A stretch of 64,000 nucleotides of DNA from Cryobacterium algoritolerans (GTDB taxonomy: Bacteria > Actinomycetota > Actinomycetes > Actinomycetales > Microbacteriaceae): positions 62,001-126,000 of the forward strand of contig NZ_SOFP01000079.1 of assembly GCF_004402785.1 (NCBI RefSeq), in the 5' to 3' direction. How positions within the stretch are numbered: position 1 is the stretch's first letter; each line of letters begins with the position of its first letter. The translations under genes were made by a program, and so were the position numbers. Under the pieces are notes generated by a model. That model did no database searches. It saw only the letters and a program-made list of their open reading frames with translations, and was not told where the DNA came from. This document shows positions 36,486-45,052 of the stretch, piece after piece.

Positions 36486-37415
36486 ATGGTCGTCTTACAG
36501 GATGCCACCGGCCCGAATCCGCCGATCCCCTCCGACCTTGCGGCTCGCATCCGTGCTGTGCTACCGAGCCTCTCTCCGGCCCAGGCCAGCATCGTCCGCA
36601 TTGTCGCGTCCGACCCGGCGGCGGTTGCCACCCTTTCGGTCAACCTGCTCGCCGCGCGCGCTGAGACCAGCACGGCGACAGTGGTGCGCGCGGCCCGGAG
36701 TCTCGGATTCGACGGTTACTCCCAGTTGCGCCTGGCCCTCGCCGCGCATACCGGCTCGGTGCGCGGTGAAGCAACCGTGCCGCTCGGGGCGGACATAGCC
36801 GACGGCGACTCTGCCGCGGTAGCGCTTGCCAAGCTTGCAGCCTTCGAGTCCGAACAGATTCGTGCGACCGCCGAGCTCGTCGACCCTGTCGAGCTCGAGC
36901 GGGTCATCGCCCTGATCGGGACTGCTCGGCGTATCACGGTGTACGGCATCGGCGCCTCCGGGCTCGTCGCAACCGACCTGGCACAGAAGCTCGGACGCAT
37001 CGGGCTGGCCTGTCACGCGCACACCGAGTACGACGCCGCGATGGTGAGCGCGAGCTTGCTCGGCCCGCTGGACGTCGCGATCGGGGTATCCCACTCTGGC
37101 GAGAACCCGGGAGCCGTCGAACCACTTGGGCTTGCCCGGTCCCTCGGCGTCGCAACCGCGGCAATCACGGGCGCACAACGATCCACGCTCGCCCGGCACG
37201 CCGATCACGTCCTCGCAACGGCCGGACGAGAGTTTGGGTTCCGGTCGGCGGCAATGGCCAGCCGGACCGGACAACTCCTCATCGTGGACAGCATCTTCAT
37301 CGGTGTCGCCCAATCCCTGCCGAGCGCCCGCTCGGCGTTACAACGCACCCACGACGCACTCTCGCCCCGTTCGACGCGAATGACGCGTTCCGTCACGAAG
37401 GATCCCAACGCATGA
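36486..37415 (+). CDS. murR: MurR/RpiR-family regulator
   Basis: This 309-residue regulator has an N-terminal RpiR helix-turn-helix (SLSPAQASIVRIVASDPAAVAT, AETSTATVVRAARSLGFDGY) and a C-terminal SIS sugar-phosphate domain (RITVYGIGASGLVATDLAQKL, VAIGVSHSGENP). It most likely senses MurNAc-6-phosphate and controls the downstream murQ-murP genes. Its stop overlaps the murQ start (ATGATG). Confidence 0.85.
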   Translation: MVVLQDATGPNPPIPSDLAARIRAVLPSLSPAQASIVRIVASDPAAVATLSVNLLAARAETSTATVVRAARSLGFDGYSQLRLALAAHTGSVRGEATVPLGADIADGDSAAVALAKLAAFESEQIRATAELVDPVELERVIALIGTARRITVYGIGASGLVATDLAQKLGRIGLACHAHTEYDAAMVSASLLGPLDVAIGVSHSGENPGAVEPLGLARSLGVATAAITGAQRSTLARHADHVLATAGREFGFRSAAMASRTGQLLIVDSIFIGVAQSLPSARSALQRTHDALSPRSTRMTRSVTKDPNA

Positions 37416-38314
37416 TGCTCGCCGCACTGTCCACCGAAACCGCCAATGAGCGCACCCGTGATCTGGACACAATGTCCGTGTCGGACCTCCTGGCCGTCAT
37501 GAACGAAGAAGACCGCACTGTCCCGCTCGCGGTGGCCGCTGCGCTGCCCGAGATCGAGCGCGCCGTGAATGTGATCGTCGAGGCCCGCCGCCGCGGTGGC
37601 CGTTTGATCTATATCGGTGCCGGAACGAGCGGTCGCCTCGGCGTCCTCGACGCCGTCGAGTGCCCCCCTACATTCGGTACCGCCCCCGGTGAAGTTCTCG
37701 GCCTCATTGCGGGCGGAGATCGGGCCTTCCTGCGCGCGGTCGAAGGCGCAGAAGACGATCCGGACCGTGCCGCCGCCGACCTGCGGGGCGTGGATCTGGT
37801 GGCCACTGACGTCGTCGTCGGCATCGCTGCGAGCGGTCGGACTCCCTACGTTATTGGCGGTTTGGACTATGCCCTAGAGGTCGGGGCGGCAACCGTGTCG
37901 GTCTCGTGCAACGTGGACTCCCTGATCAGCGCCCACGCCGATGTGGCAATTGAGGTCAACACCGGACCTGAGATTCTGACCGGTTCGACCCGGCTCAAGG
38001 CCGGGTCGGCGCAGAAGCTGGTCTGCAACATGTTGTCAACCGCGAGCATGATCCGCACCGGCAAGGTCTTTCACAACCTCATGGTTGATGTCCAGCCCAC
38101 GAACGCGAAGCTCATCGATCGAGCCCGGCGGATCGTGAGTGCGGCCACCGGCGCCGACACCGACACCGCGGCGGCAGCCATTGACCTGGCGGGAGGACAC
38201 GCCAAGACGGCCGTGGTGATGCTGCTTGCCGAACTGGGCCCCGAGGAAGCCACCGAGCGGCTACGGCTTTCGGGCGGCCACGTCCGGGCCGCCGTCGACC
38301 CGTCGACCCACTAA
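37412..38314 (+). CDS. murQ: N-acetylmuramic acid 6-phosphate etherase
   Basis: This 300-residue enzyme removes the lactyl ether from MurNAc-6-P to give GlcNAc-6-P in cell-wall recycling or scavenging. SIS-domain signatures are GRLIYIGAGTSGRLGVLDAVECPPTFG, with the active-site Glu region GAEDDPDRAAADL, and LKAGSAQKLVCNMLSTASMIR (quoted in short segments of each). It is coupled to murR and followed 58 bp later by the PTS gene. Confidence 0.92.
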   Translation: MMLAALSTETANERTRDLDTMSVSDLLAVMNEEDRTVPLAVAAALPEIERAVNVIVEARRRGGRLIYIGAGTSGRLGVLDAVECPPTFGTAPGEVLGLIAGGDRAFLRAVEGAEDDPDRAAADLRGVDLVATDVVVGIAASGRTPYVIGGLDYALEVGAATVSVSCNVDSLISAHADVAIEVNTGPEILTGSTRLKAGSAQKLVCNMLSTASMIRTGKVFHNLMVDVQPTNAKLIDRARRIVSAATGADTDTAAAAIDLAGGHAKTAVVMLLAELGPEEATERLRLSGGHVRAAVDPSTH

Positions 38315-38372
38315 ATCACGCCCCGGACACCACACGCCGGAAATTCACTCACCGCTGAGAAGGATAAGAACC

Positions 38373-39902
38373 ATGACTGATTCACGACATATCGCAGAGC
38401 GACTCCTCACCGCCCTCGGTGGTCCCGACAATATCGTCGACGTCGAAAACTGCATGACCCGCCTCCGAATCGGGGTGCGCGATTCCGGACGGATCGACGC
38501 CCCGGCAATTAGCGACACCGACAAGGTGCTCGCGGTCATGCCCGGCCTGAACTGTCAGATCGTCCTCGGCCCGGGGCTGGTCGACAAGGTCGCTAACGAT
38601 CTCAAGGCAGCACTTGCGAGCACAGCGAAGACGCTGTCGGCGGGCCAGCCGCGGTCCGGGAACTCCGCCGAGGAGCTGGCCTCGGTCGGCGCCGCGATCA
38701 AGCAACGCAATTCCGACCGCAACAATACCCCCGTCAAGAACGCGCTGCGTCGCATCTCGAACATCTTCGTACCGCTCATCCCCGCCCTGATCGGCTGTGG
38801 CCTGATCGCCGGTATCAATGGCACTCTGACGAATCTCTCCGCCGGCGGGGGTGCGCCGTGGCTCGCGGGAATCACGCCGCTGTTCGCGGTCATGTCGTCC
38901 GGATTTTTCGGGCTGCTCTCGGTGTTCGTCGGCATGAACGCGGCCAAGGAATTCGGGGGCACACCGATTCTCGGCGGCGTTGTCGGGGCGATCATCGTCG
39001 CTCCCGCCGTCGCGAACGTCACCGTGTTCGGGCAGGTCCTGGCTCCCGGGCAGGGCGGCGTCCTCGGCGCGCTGGGCGCGGCCATCCTGGCCGCCTACGT
39101 GGAACGGTGGGCCCGCAGCTGGGCACCGGACGTCCTTGCGCTCATCATCGTCCCGACCGTGACTATCCTCATCTCCGGTCTTGCGACCCTGTTTTTCCTG
39201 ATGCCGATCGCCGGCCGACTCTCGGTCTTCATCGGTGAAGGCGCAACGTGGCTACTCGGCAACGCGGGCATCGGTGCCGGCTTCATTCTCGGCGGTGCGT
39301 TCCTGCCCCTGGTCATGACCGGACTGCACCAGACACTGACGCCCATCCACGCGACCTTGATCGAGCAAAACGGCTACACCATCCTGCTTCCTGTGCTCGC
39401 CATGGGCGGCGCGGGGCAGATCGGGGCTTCGATCGCGATCTACTTCCGTCTGCGCCGCAACACCAGCGTCAGGAAGATCATTAAATCTGCTCTGCCCGCC
39501 GGGTTCCTCGGCGTCGGCGAGCCGCTCATCTACGGCGTCACGCTTCCCCTTGGCCGCCCGTTCCTGATGGCCTGAGTCGGTGGTGCCTTCGGCGGTGCGG
39601 TGATAGGCCTCTTCGACCAGCTGGGCTACACGATCGGCTCGGTCGCGATCGGTGCGAGCGACCTGGCACTCTTCCCGCTGCTCGCCGGAAGCCACGGACA
39701 GGGAATCGCCGCGCTCGGTTATGCCAGCGGTCTGCTCGTCGCCTACATCGCTGGCTTCATCGCAACCTGGTTCTTCGGTTTCTCCCGAGACAGCCTCGCC
39801 GACCTGAACAGCGACCACCCGGCCGAGACCGGTCTCGGGGCCGATGGTCTCGTGGGCGATACGGACGCCTCCGAGCTCACTACGACCGGAAGTACCAGGT
39901 GA
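38373..39902 (+). pseudogene. murP: MurP-like PTS EIIBC permease interrupted by an in-frame TGA
   Basis: The EIIB domain has its phosphorylation Cys in NCMTRLRIGV (about residue 27); the EIIC domain follows (from about 125) with the sugar-site region FLPLVMTGLHQTLTPIH. At codon 401 (39573-39575) TGA interrupts GRPFLMA-stop-VGGAFGGAVIG; relatives usually carry Cys there, so one base change from TGC/TGT explains it. The frame continues unbroken for another 109 codons to 39902. Without readthrough the last membrane helices are lost. No EIIA gene lies nearby. ATG 38373 follows AAGGA. Confidence 0.85.
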
Positions 39903-39970
39903 TGCACCCCTGAACCGACAGCGTCAACGACAGCACCGCGCCCTGACGGTATGGCCGATGGGCACACGGC

Positions 39971-40003
39971 GGAGGGGTCCCACCAGCAGGAGGGGCCCCT
40001 CCT
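39971..40003 (+). terminator. GC-rich hairpin after murP
   Basis: GGAGGGGTCC can pair with GGGCCCCTCC, and AGGAGGGGCCCCTCCT (39988-40003) is itself a perfect 16-bp palindrome. A short CAATT follows. It probably ends the mur operon, though it lacks a clear T run. Confidence 0.5.
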
Positions 40004-40126
40004 CAATTGGGACACCCCGGCCGAACGCTTCAGTAAGCTCTTGACCAGCGAATGACTCAACCCGTGTTGCAACGACCATTTGAATCCACGGGTATGGGGG
40101 CATGCCCGTTTTCGAAAGGATTTCCC

Positions 40127-41089
40127 ATGAGTTCGAGCCAGTCGATGATCTACGCCCTGCATGAGAACCCCGAATGGTTCGGACCGTTCGGCCGCGCCTT
40201 CGAGGCCGAGGGTGTGGACGTGGAGGAGTGGCTGCTCACCGACGGGGTTCTCGACCTGGATTCGGTGCCACCGGAGGGCGTCTTCTGGTCGCGCATCAGC
40301 GCGTCCGCTCACACTCGTGATCACGGACTGTCGAAGGATTACGCGCGGGCCGTTTTGGCTTGGCTCGAGGCACACGGGCGTCGCACGGTGAACGGGCGCC
40401 GCGTTCTCGAGCTCGAAATGAGCAAGGTCGAGCAGCTTGTGGCGCTCAGGGCCGCCGGCATCGACACCCCGCGCACGGTCGCCGCTGTGGGCCGGTCGCA
40501 GATTCTCGACGCCGCCCTCGGGTTCACGGCGCCGTTCATCATCAAGCACAACCAAGGCGGCAAGGGGCTCGGAGTGCGCAAGATCGACAGCCATGACGAG
40601 CTCGCCGAGTATGTGAATGGGCCTGATTTCGAGCAGTCGCCGGACGGCATCACGCTCGTGCAGGACTACATTCGGGCGGCCGAGCCGTTTATCACGCGGG
40701 CCGAGATCGTGGGCGGTGAATTCATCTACGCGGTGAAAGCCGACACCGCGCGCGGCGGCTTTCAACTCTGCCCAGCGGATGCCTGCGCCATCGACCCGAT
40801 CACCCGCGAACCGATCATGCCGCACGGGGCCACCATCGCCCCCGTGGCCGGGCAGCAGTTGTTCAGTATGCGGGACGACTTCGACCACACGATCATCGAG
40901 AAGTACCTCGAATTCGGACGCCGTGCTGGGCTAGAGGTGTTCGGGATTGAGTTCATCGAGGCGGAGGACGGCCGAGTGCTCACCTACGACGTGAACACGA
41001 ACACCAACTACAACGCGGTCGTCGAAGCGGCGGCACCGCGCTCCGCCCCGCGGGCCCTCGCCCACTACCTCGGAGGCCTCCGCGCGTAG
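40127..41089 (+). CDS. ATP-grasp ligase (RimK/glutathione synthetase-like)
   Basis: This 320-residue ATP-grasp enzyme has APFIIKHNQGGKGLGVRKI (nucleotide loop), VQDYIRAAEPFITRAEIVGGEFIYAV, and the metal site EVFGIEFIEAEDGRVLTYDVNTNTNYN (segments around each). Such enzymes join an amino acid to a carboxylate with ATP; no partner gene points to the substrate. ATG 40127 is preferred because GAAAGGA precedes it; upstream in-frame ATGs lack ribosome sites. Confidence 0.82.
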   Translation: MSSSQSMIYALHENPEWFGPFGRAFEAEGVDVEEWLLTDGVLDLDSVPPEGVFWSRISASAHTRDHGLSKDYARAVLAWLEAHGRRTVNGRRVLELEMSKVEQLVALRAAGIDTPRTVAAVGRSQILDAALGFTAPFIIKHNQGGKGLGVRKIDSHDELAEYVNGPDFEQSPDGITLVQDYIRAAEPFITRAEIVGGEFIYAVKADTARGGFQLCPADACAIDPITREPIMPHGATIAPVAGQQLFSMRDDFDHTIIEKYLEFGRRAGLEVFGIEFIEAEDGRVLTYDVNTNTNYNAVVEAAAPRSAPRALAHYLGGLRA

Positions 41090-41169
41090 GCGCGTGAGCA
41101 CCCGAGCCGACCGATGCGTCAAACTGGCAGTGGGGTGCCACCTGTGCGCCACCTCATGAAGGAGAGCAC

Positions 41170-42201
41170 GTGTTCACCCTGGCTGACCTGCGGATACCCA
41201 TTATTGCGGCGCCGATGGCGGGCGGGGCGTCCACGCCGACGATGGTCGTGAGCGTGGCGGAGGCCGGCGGGATGGGTTTTCTCGCGGCGGGATACAAAAC
41301 ACCTCAGGTGCTGGCCCAGCAGGTTGGCGCGGTGCGAAGCCGTTCGGGGCATCCGTTCGGAGTCAACGTTTTCGTGCCCCAGGCCCCGGCGAGCGACCTT
41401 GCCGGCGTGGAGCGCTACCGGCGTGACCTCGAGCCACGGGCGAAGGCGGCCGGCATCGCACTGCCGCCGACCAGGATCACGGACGACGACGGGTTCGAGG
41501 AGAAGATCGCGCTGCTCTGCGAGCTGCGGGTGGCCGTGGTGTCCTTCACGTTCGGGCTGCCGCCCGCCCCTGTAGTCGGTATGCTTCAGGACCTGCGCTC
41601 GAGCGTTGTCGCCACCGTGACGTCGGTGGCCGAGGCCCGGCAGGCCGAAGCTCTCGGCGTCGACGCGCTCTGCGTGCAGGGTCCGGAGGCCGGGGGACAC
41701 CGCGGCACGTTCGTCACGGAGGACGAACCGGGGAAGATTTCGCTACCAGAGCTCGTGGCCACGATTCACGCCGAGTGTGGACTGCCGATCGTCGGGGCCG
41801 GGGGCATCCACTCGGGCGAGCAGATCGCGGCGCTGCTCGCCGACGGTGCCGCGGCGGTTCAACTCGGAACGGCGTTCCTGCGCACCGACGAGTCCGGCGC
41901 GAATGCGGCGCACAAAGACGCCCTCGCCTCGGCCGGCTTCGACCGAACAGTGATCACGCGTGCGTTCTCGGGGCGCGCGGCCCGTGGCCTGCTCAACTCG
42001 TTCATTGTCGAGCACGGCGCCGGGACCCCGCGCGCCTACCCGCAGGTGCATCACCTGACGGCGCCTCTTCGAGCGGATGCCGCCCGCCGCGCCGACCCCG
42101 ACGGCCTCGCCCTCTGGGCAGGCACCGGGTTTCGTGCGGCGCAGCGTGGCCCGGCCGCCGATGTGGTCACCACGCTCTGGCGCGACAGCCGTTCGCGTTA
42201 G
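41170..42201 (+). CDS. Nitronate monooxygenase (2-nitropropane dioxygenase family)
   Basis: This 343-residue FMN-dependent TIM-barrel enzyme oxidises alkyl nitronates. Motifs are IPIIAAPMAGGASTP at the N terminus, DALCVQGPEAGGHRGT with the catalytic His, and GAGGIHSGEQIAALLADGAAAVQLGTAFL. GTG 41170 follows GAAGGAG. Some family members are enoyl reductases, but the GPEAGGHRG motif fits nitronate monooxygenases. Confidence 0.88.
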   Translation: MFTLADLRIPIIAAPMAGGASTPTMVVSVAEAGGMGFLAAGYKTPQVLAQQVGAVRSRSGHPFGVNVFVPQAPASDLAGVERYRRDLEPRAKAAGIALPPTRITDDDGFEEKIALLCELRVAVVSFTFGLPPAPVVGMLQDLRSSVVATVTSVAEARQAEALGVDALCVQGPEAGGHRGTFVTEDEPGKISLPELVATIHAECGLPIVGAGGIHSGEQIAALLADGAAAVQLGTAFLRTDESGANAAHKDALASAGFDRTVITRAFSGRAARGLLNSFIVEHGAGTPRAYPQVHHLTAPLRADAARRADPDGLALWAGTGFRAAQRGPAADVVTTLWRDSRSR

Positions 42202-42313
42202 GAGATCGCGGACGACTTCCTCAACGGGTGCCACGTGCGATTGCGGTCGCGTTTTTCCCGGTCAAATTTTGTTTCGGTACGTCCACTGACAAGGCTGCCG
42301 GTACACTCCGGCA

Positions 42314-42349
42314 CAGTGGGTTCCCGGTTCACGTCCGGGGCGCACCATG
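42314..42349. repeat. Duplicate of the tRNA-Lys 3' half
   Basis: The 36 nt match tRNA-Lys 33218-33256 from the 3' side of the anticodon loop through CCA and the next bases: CAGTGGGTTCCCGGTTCA is identical, then one substitution, GTCCGGGG identical, a 3-nt gap with one change, and GCACCATG identical. No 5' half of a tRNA lies upstream. This is the pattern left when an element integrates into a tRNA 3' end. Confidence 0.8.
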
Positions 42350-42436
42350 ACGGGCCGGAAGCCTGGGCGACCAGGAATCCGGCTCCTTTTCGAGCCCGGC
42401 TCGGGGGCCGTGCCGGCTTCCGGAAACCGGTTCTGC

Positions 42437-43246
42437 TCAGGAAACCAGGCTGAGCGCGTCGTCTTCGCTGCCCCTGGCCAGGCGGGCAAGGGCCTTCCGG
42501 GCGAGGAATCCCCGCACCGTCCACCGATGCCGCCTCGTCCGGGGCTGGAAGTCGGGGACATGGCAGTAGACGGCCTGGCTCATCGGCGACCCCAGGTAGG
42601 GTCCGGGTGCGGAGCCCGCGAGCGGAACGAACGGGATGCCGAGATACTCGATCAGTTTGCGCAACGGCACATCGTCGATGATCGATATGAGGTGGTCGAT
42701 GCCGTGCTGGAGCGCGGAGAGATACATCGCACGATAGAGCTGCACGCTGACGGCACCCGCGCCGCTGCGGTGCTCGGGCAGGACGGCGACCGTCCCGACG
42801 TCCCACAGGGCGTCAGGATCGTGGATCGCGTGCTGGACCGCCACGTCGTCCGGCCGAATGCTGAACGGCTCGGATCGGGCATCGTTGAGGCTCTTGAAGC
42901 CCCGCGGGGAGTTGCCGATGATCCTCAGCGCGCCGCTCGGCATCCCGGTGCACCGGTCGATCGAAACGAAGAAGACGCTGGCTGACTCGTAGGGCCCATA
43001 TTCCGCCGTCATCTGCGCTGCATCGTTGCCGAAGGATGCCTCGAAGACGACTCGTTCGATGTGGCGGGCGATGTTGGAGAACGGGCTCCCCCCGGCAATC
43101 TCAATGCCGACATAGCGGTATTTCTCCGGCCAGGCGGATGTGAGGGAGGCCAGGAGCTCCACGGTGAGGACCCCGACGTCCTCCGGGGACAGGTCATAGC
43201 TTGCGGTGAATTCGGCGCTCTCCTGCACGAAGCGCCGATCGGGCAT
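42437..43246 (-). CDS. GNAT/autoinducer-synthase-like acyltransferase
   Basis: This 269-residue protein has an N-acyltransferase fold. Its central part runs from ERVVFEASFG, SVFFVSIDRCTGMPSGALRII, to WDVGTVAVLPEHRSGAGAVS, the GNAT motif A region, then HGIDHLISIIDDVPLRKLIEYLGIPF. The plan, with an Arg-containing strand before motif A, recalls LuxI/FeeM-type N-acyl synthases more than small acetyltransferases. Its start overlaps the stop of the AdoMet-decarboxylase-like gene as TGATG. A product made from an aminopropyl or AdoMet-derived amine is a reasonable guess, not shown. Confidence 0.6.
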   Translation of the reverse strand: MPDRRFVQESAEFTASYDLSPEDVGVLTVELLASLTSAWPEKYRYVGIEIAGGSPFSNIARHIERVVFEASFGNDAAQMTAEYGPYESASVFFVSIDRCTGMPSGALRIIGNSPRGFKSLNDARSEPFSIRPDDVAVQHAIHDPDALWDVGTVAVLPEHRSGAGAVSVQLYRAMYLSALQHGIDHLISIIDDVPLRKLIEYLGIPFVPLAGSAPGPYLGSPMSQAVYCHVPDFQPRTRRHRWTVRGFLARKALARLARGSEDDALSLVS

Positions 43247-43587
43247 CAGAATTCCTTGTAGACGGCGTCGTCGCTGCCGAAGAAGTCCTTCGTATAGTCA
43301 ACCGCGGTGCGCGGATCGAATGCCTTGCAGGTGTAGATGTCCACGCTGTAGAAGAGGATGGGTTGCTCCCAGGCGTAGAAATGCGCTCCCGAGGTTTCCC
43401 AGTGCGTCCAGCCGGCCCATCCGAACGCTTCGCTCCGATGGGTCACCGGTTCGATCAGGGCGTTCATGTCCAGGACAGGAGCCAGTCCCGCCAGGTAACG
43501 GATGATCTGTTCGGCGCTGATCGCCGCCTTCGGGTAGGCCTCGATCACCAGTCGTTGACGATAAATCGACGGTGCGAGATCAATCAT
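43246..43587 (-). CDS. S-adenosylmethionine-decarboxylase-like protein
   Basis: This 113-residue protein aligns with bacterial SpeD: SGAHFYAWE followed by FYSVDIYTCKAFDPRTAVDYTKDFFGS. S66 occupies the position that becomes the pyruvoyl group and C87 matches the catalytic Cys. The proton-transfer His (SpeD SHxxIH) is replaced by Tyr (Y71), although H69 is close. There is also a one-residue insertion between Ser and Cys. It may be a divergent decarboxylase or an AdoMet-binding relative with another activity. It is coupled to the acyltransferase gene; no spermidine synthase is nearby. Confidence 0.65.
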   Translation of the reverse strand: MIDLAPSIYRQRLVIEAYPKAAISAEQIIRYLAGLAPVLDMNALIEPVTHRSEAFGWAGWTHWETSGAHFYAWEQPILFYSVDIYTCKAFDPRTAVDYTKDFFGSDDAVYKEF

Positions 43588-43739
43588 GCAGACAGCCCCC
43601 CAAGAACCTGTTCCGGCAGCGAGACGCAGGTCTTCAATCGCCACACAAGCTGAGAGTAGCATCTGGAATGCCCGCTTCTTCCCGGGCGGACGAACGAGCG
43701 TTGGGACTAACCTGTGCCGCACGAGGCGAAGGAGCGCGG

Positions 43740-44252
43740 ATGCTGTCGGTCGAGCTGGTTGCGGACGCCTTCGGGCGGGTGAAAGATGCCGTGCATGCCG
43801 TGCTCCGCGGCGCCGGACGCGACGTTCCGGTATACCGGCCGGACCCTGGTTCGAACACGGTGGCCTGGCTGATCTGGCACCTCACCCGGGTACAGGACGA
43901 CCACCTTGCCGAGTTGCGGGGCGCGGAGCAGGTGTGGACCGGCGAGGGCTGGGCGGAACGGTTCGCCCTCCCTTTCGATCCGGCGGCCACGGGCTACGGG
44001 CACGGCGCCGACGAAGTGGCCGCCGTTCGACCGGACGCCGCACTCCTGGCCGGCTACCACGACGCCGTGCATGCCCGGACGGTCGACTTTCTCGCGACGC
44101 TGACCGAGGCCGACTTCGCCCGGATCGTGGACCCCCGGTGGACGCCGCCGGTCACCCTGGCCGTGCGGCTGGTCAGCGTGATCGAGGACGACCTGCAGCA
44201 CGTCGGCCAGGCCGCCTATCTGCGCGGACTGGCGGAGCGCGCCGGACACTGA
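43740..44252 (+). CDS. DinB/DUF664-family protein
   Basis: This 170-residue four-helix-bundle protein has DinB-type signatures NTVAWLIWHLTRVQDDHLAELRG and a C-terminal DLQHVGQAAYLRG, giving three metal-binding His (here near residues 47, 60 and 153). Actinobacterial relatives are mycothiol- or bacillithiol-dependent transferases or isomerases. ATG 43740 follows GAAGGAG. It is divergent from the AdoMet-decarboxylase-like gene. Confidence 0.8.
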   Translation: MLSVELVADAFGRVKDAVHAVLRGAGRDVPVYRPDPGSNTVAWLIWHLTRVQDDHLAELRGAEQVWTGEGWAERFALPFDPAATGYGHGADEVAAVRPDAALLAGYHDAVHARTVDFLATLTEADFARIVDPRWTPPVTLAVRLVSVIEDDLQHVGQAAYLRGLAERAGH

Positions 44253-44350
44253 CTGGCCTGTCGTTGCGGCTCGGAGCGCCGCGCCACCCGGTGCACTCAC
44301 GTTCCCGGCCATCCTCAGCCGGCCGTGATCGGCCAGACGCCTCGGCAGGG

Positions 44351-45052
44351 CTACCGCCGCCAGGAGTACTCGTTCTCCGGCCGCCCGGGAGTGCCATACC
44401 GGGCGTTGCGCAGCACAGAGCCCGAGTCGGCCAGGTACTCGAGGTAGCGCCTGGCCGTCACCCGGGACATCCCGAGTTCGTCCATCACCTCGCTGGACGA
44501 GATCGGCTGAGTGCGGGTCTTCACGAAGTCGACCACGGCGGCGAGGGTTCCCTCGGCCAGCCCCTTGGGCCGGGGCAGCTCGCTGGGCGTACGGAGGCTC
44601 GCGAAGGCCTGGTCGACGTCCGTCTGCGAGGTGAGCTCGGACGGGATGCCCAGCTGTAGCCGGAAGTCGCGGTACTGCGCCAGCTTCTGGGCAAAGGTGG
44701 CGTACGTGAAAGGCTTGATCAGGTACTGCACGATGCCCGCGGCGACGGCGCCGCGCACGACCTGCAGGTCGCGTACGGCCGTGATCGCGATGATGTCGGT
44801 CACCAGCCCGGCCGACCGCATCCGCCGGCTCACGTCCAGGCCGTGCAGATCGGGCAGGGTCATGTCCATCAGGACGAGGTCGATCGGTTGGCCGAGGGAG
44901 GCCGCGGCCGAGAGGAGGCGCAGGGCGGTGTGGCCGTCCGTGGCGGTCCCGGCATGCACGAACCCGGTCAGTCGGCCCAGGTAGGCGCTGTGAGCCTCCG
45001 CGGCGATGGCCTCGTCCTCGACGACGAGCACCCGGATGTCGGTGTCACGCAC
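44351..45052 (-). CDS. CitB/DcuR-type response regulator
   Basis: This 233-residue protein has a receiver domain (RVLVVEDEAIAAEAHSAYL, phosphorylation Asp in LVLMDMTLPDLHG, switch Lys in LIKPFTYATF) and a C-terminal helix-turn-helix (SSEVMDELGMSRVTARRYLEYL) of the CitB type. The GTG at 45052, behind GGAGGAG, is taken as start; it overlaps the kinase gene end by 8 bp. It should act on the adjacent carboxylate carrier gene. Confidence 0.87.
   Translation of the reverse strand: MRDTDIRVLVVEDEAIAAEAHSAYLGRLTGFVHAGTATDGHTALRLLSAAASLGQPIDLVLMDMTLPDLHGLDVSRRMRSAGLVTDIIAITAVRDLQVVRGAVAAGIVQYLIKPFTYATFAQKLAQYRDFRLQLGIPSELTSQTDVDQAFASLRTPSELPRPKGLAEGTLAAVVDFVKTRTQPISSSEVMDELGMSRVTARRYLEYLADSGSVLRNARYGTPGRPENEYSWRR

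Noticed and set aside
39573-39575. Selenocysteine codon in murP
   Set aside because: PTS permeases are not known selenoproteins and I see no SECIS-like hairpin or selenocysteine genes; a point mutation from a Cys codon is simpler.
42240-42349. A second complete tRNA-Lys gene
   Set aside because: Only the 3' half matches; the upstream 40 bases cannot form the acceptor, D and anticodon arms.
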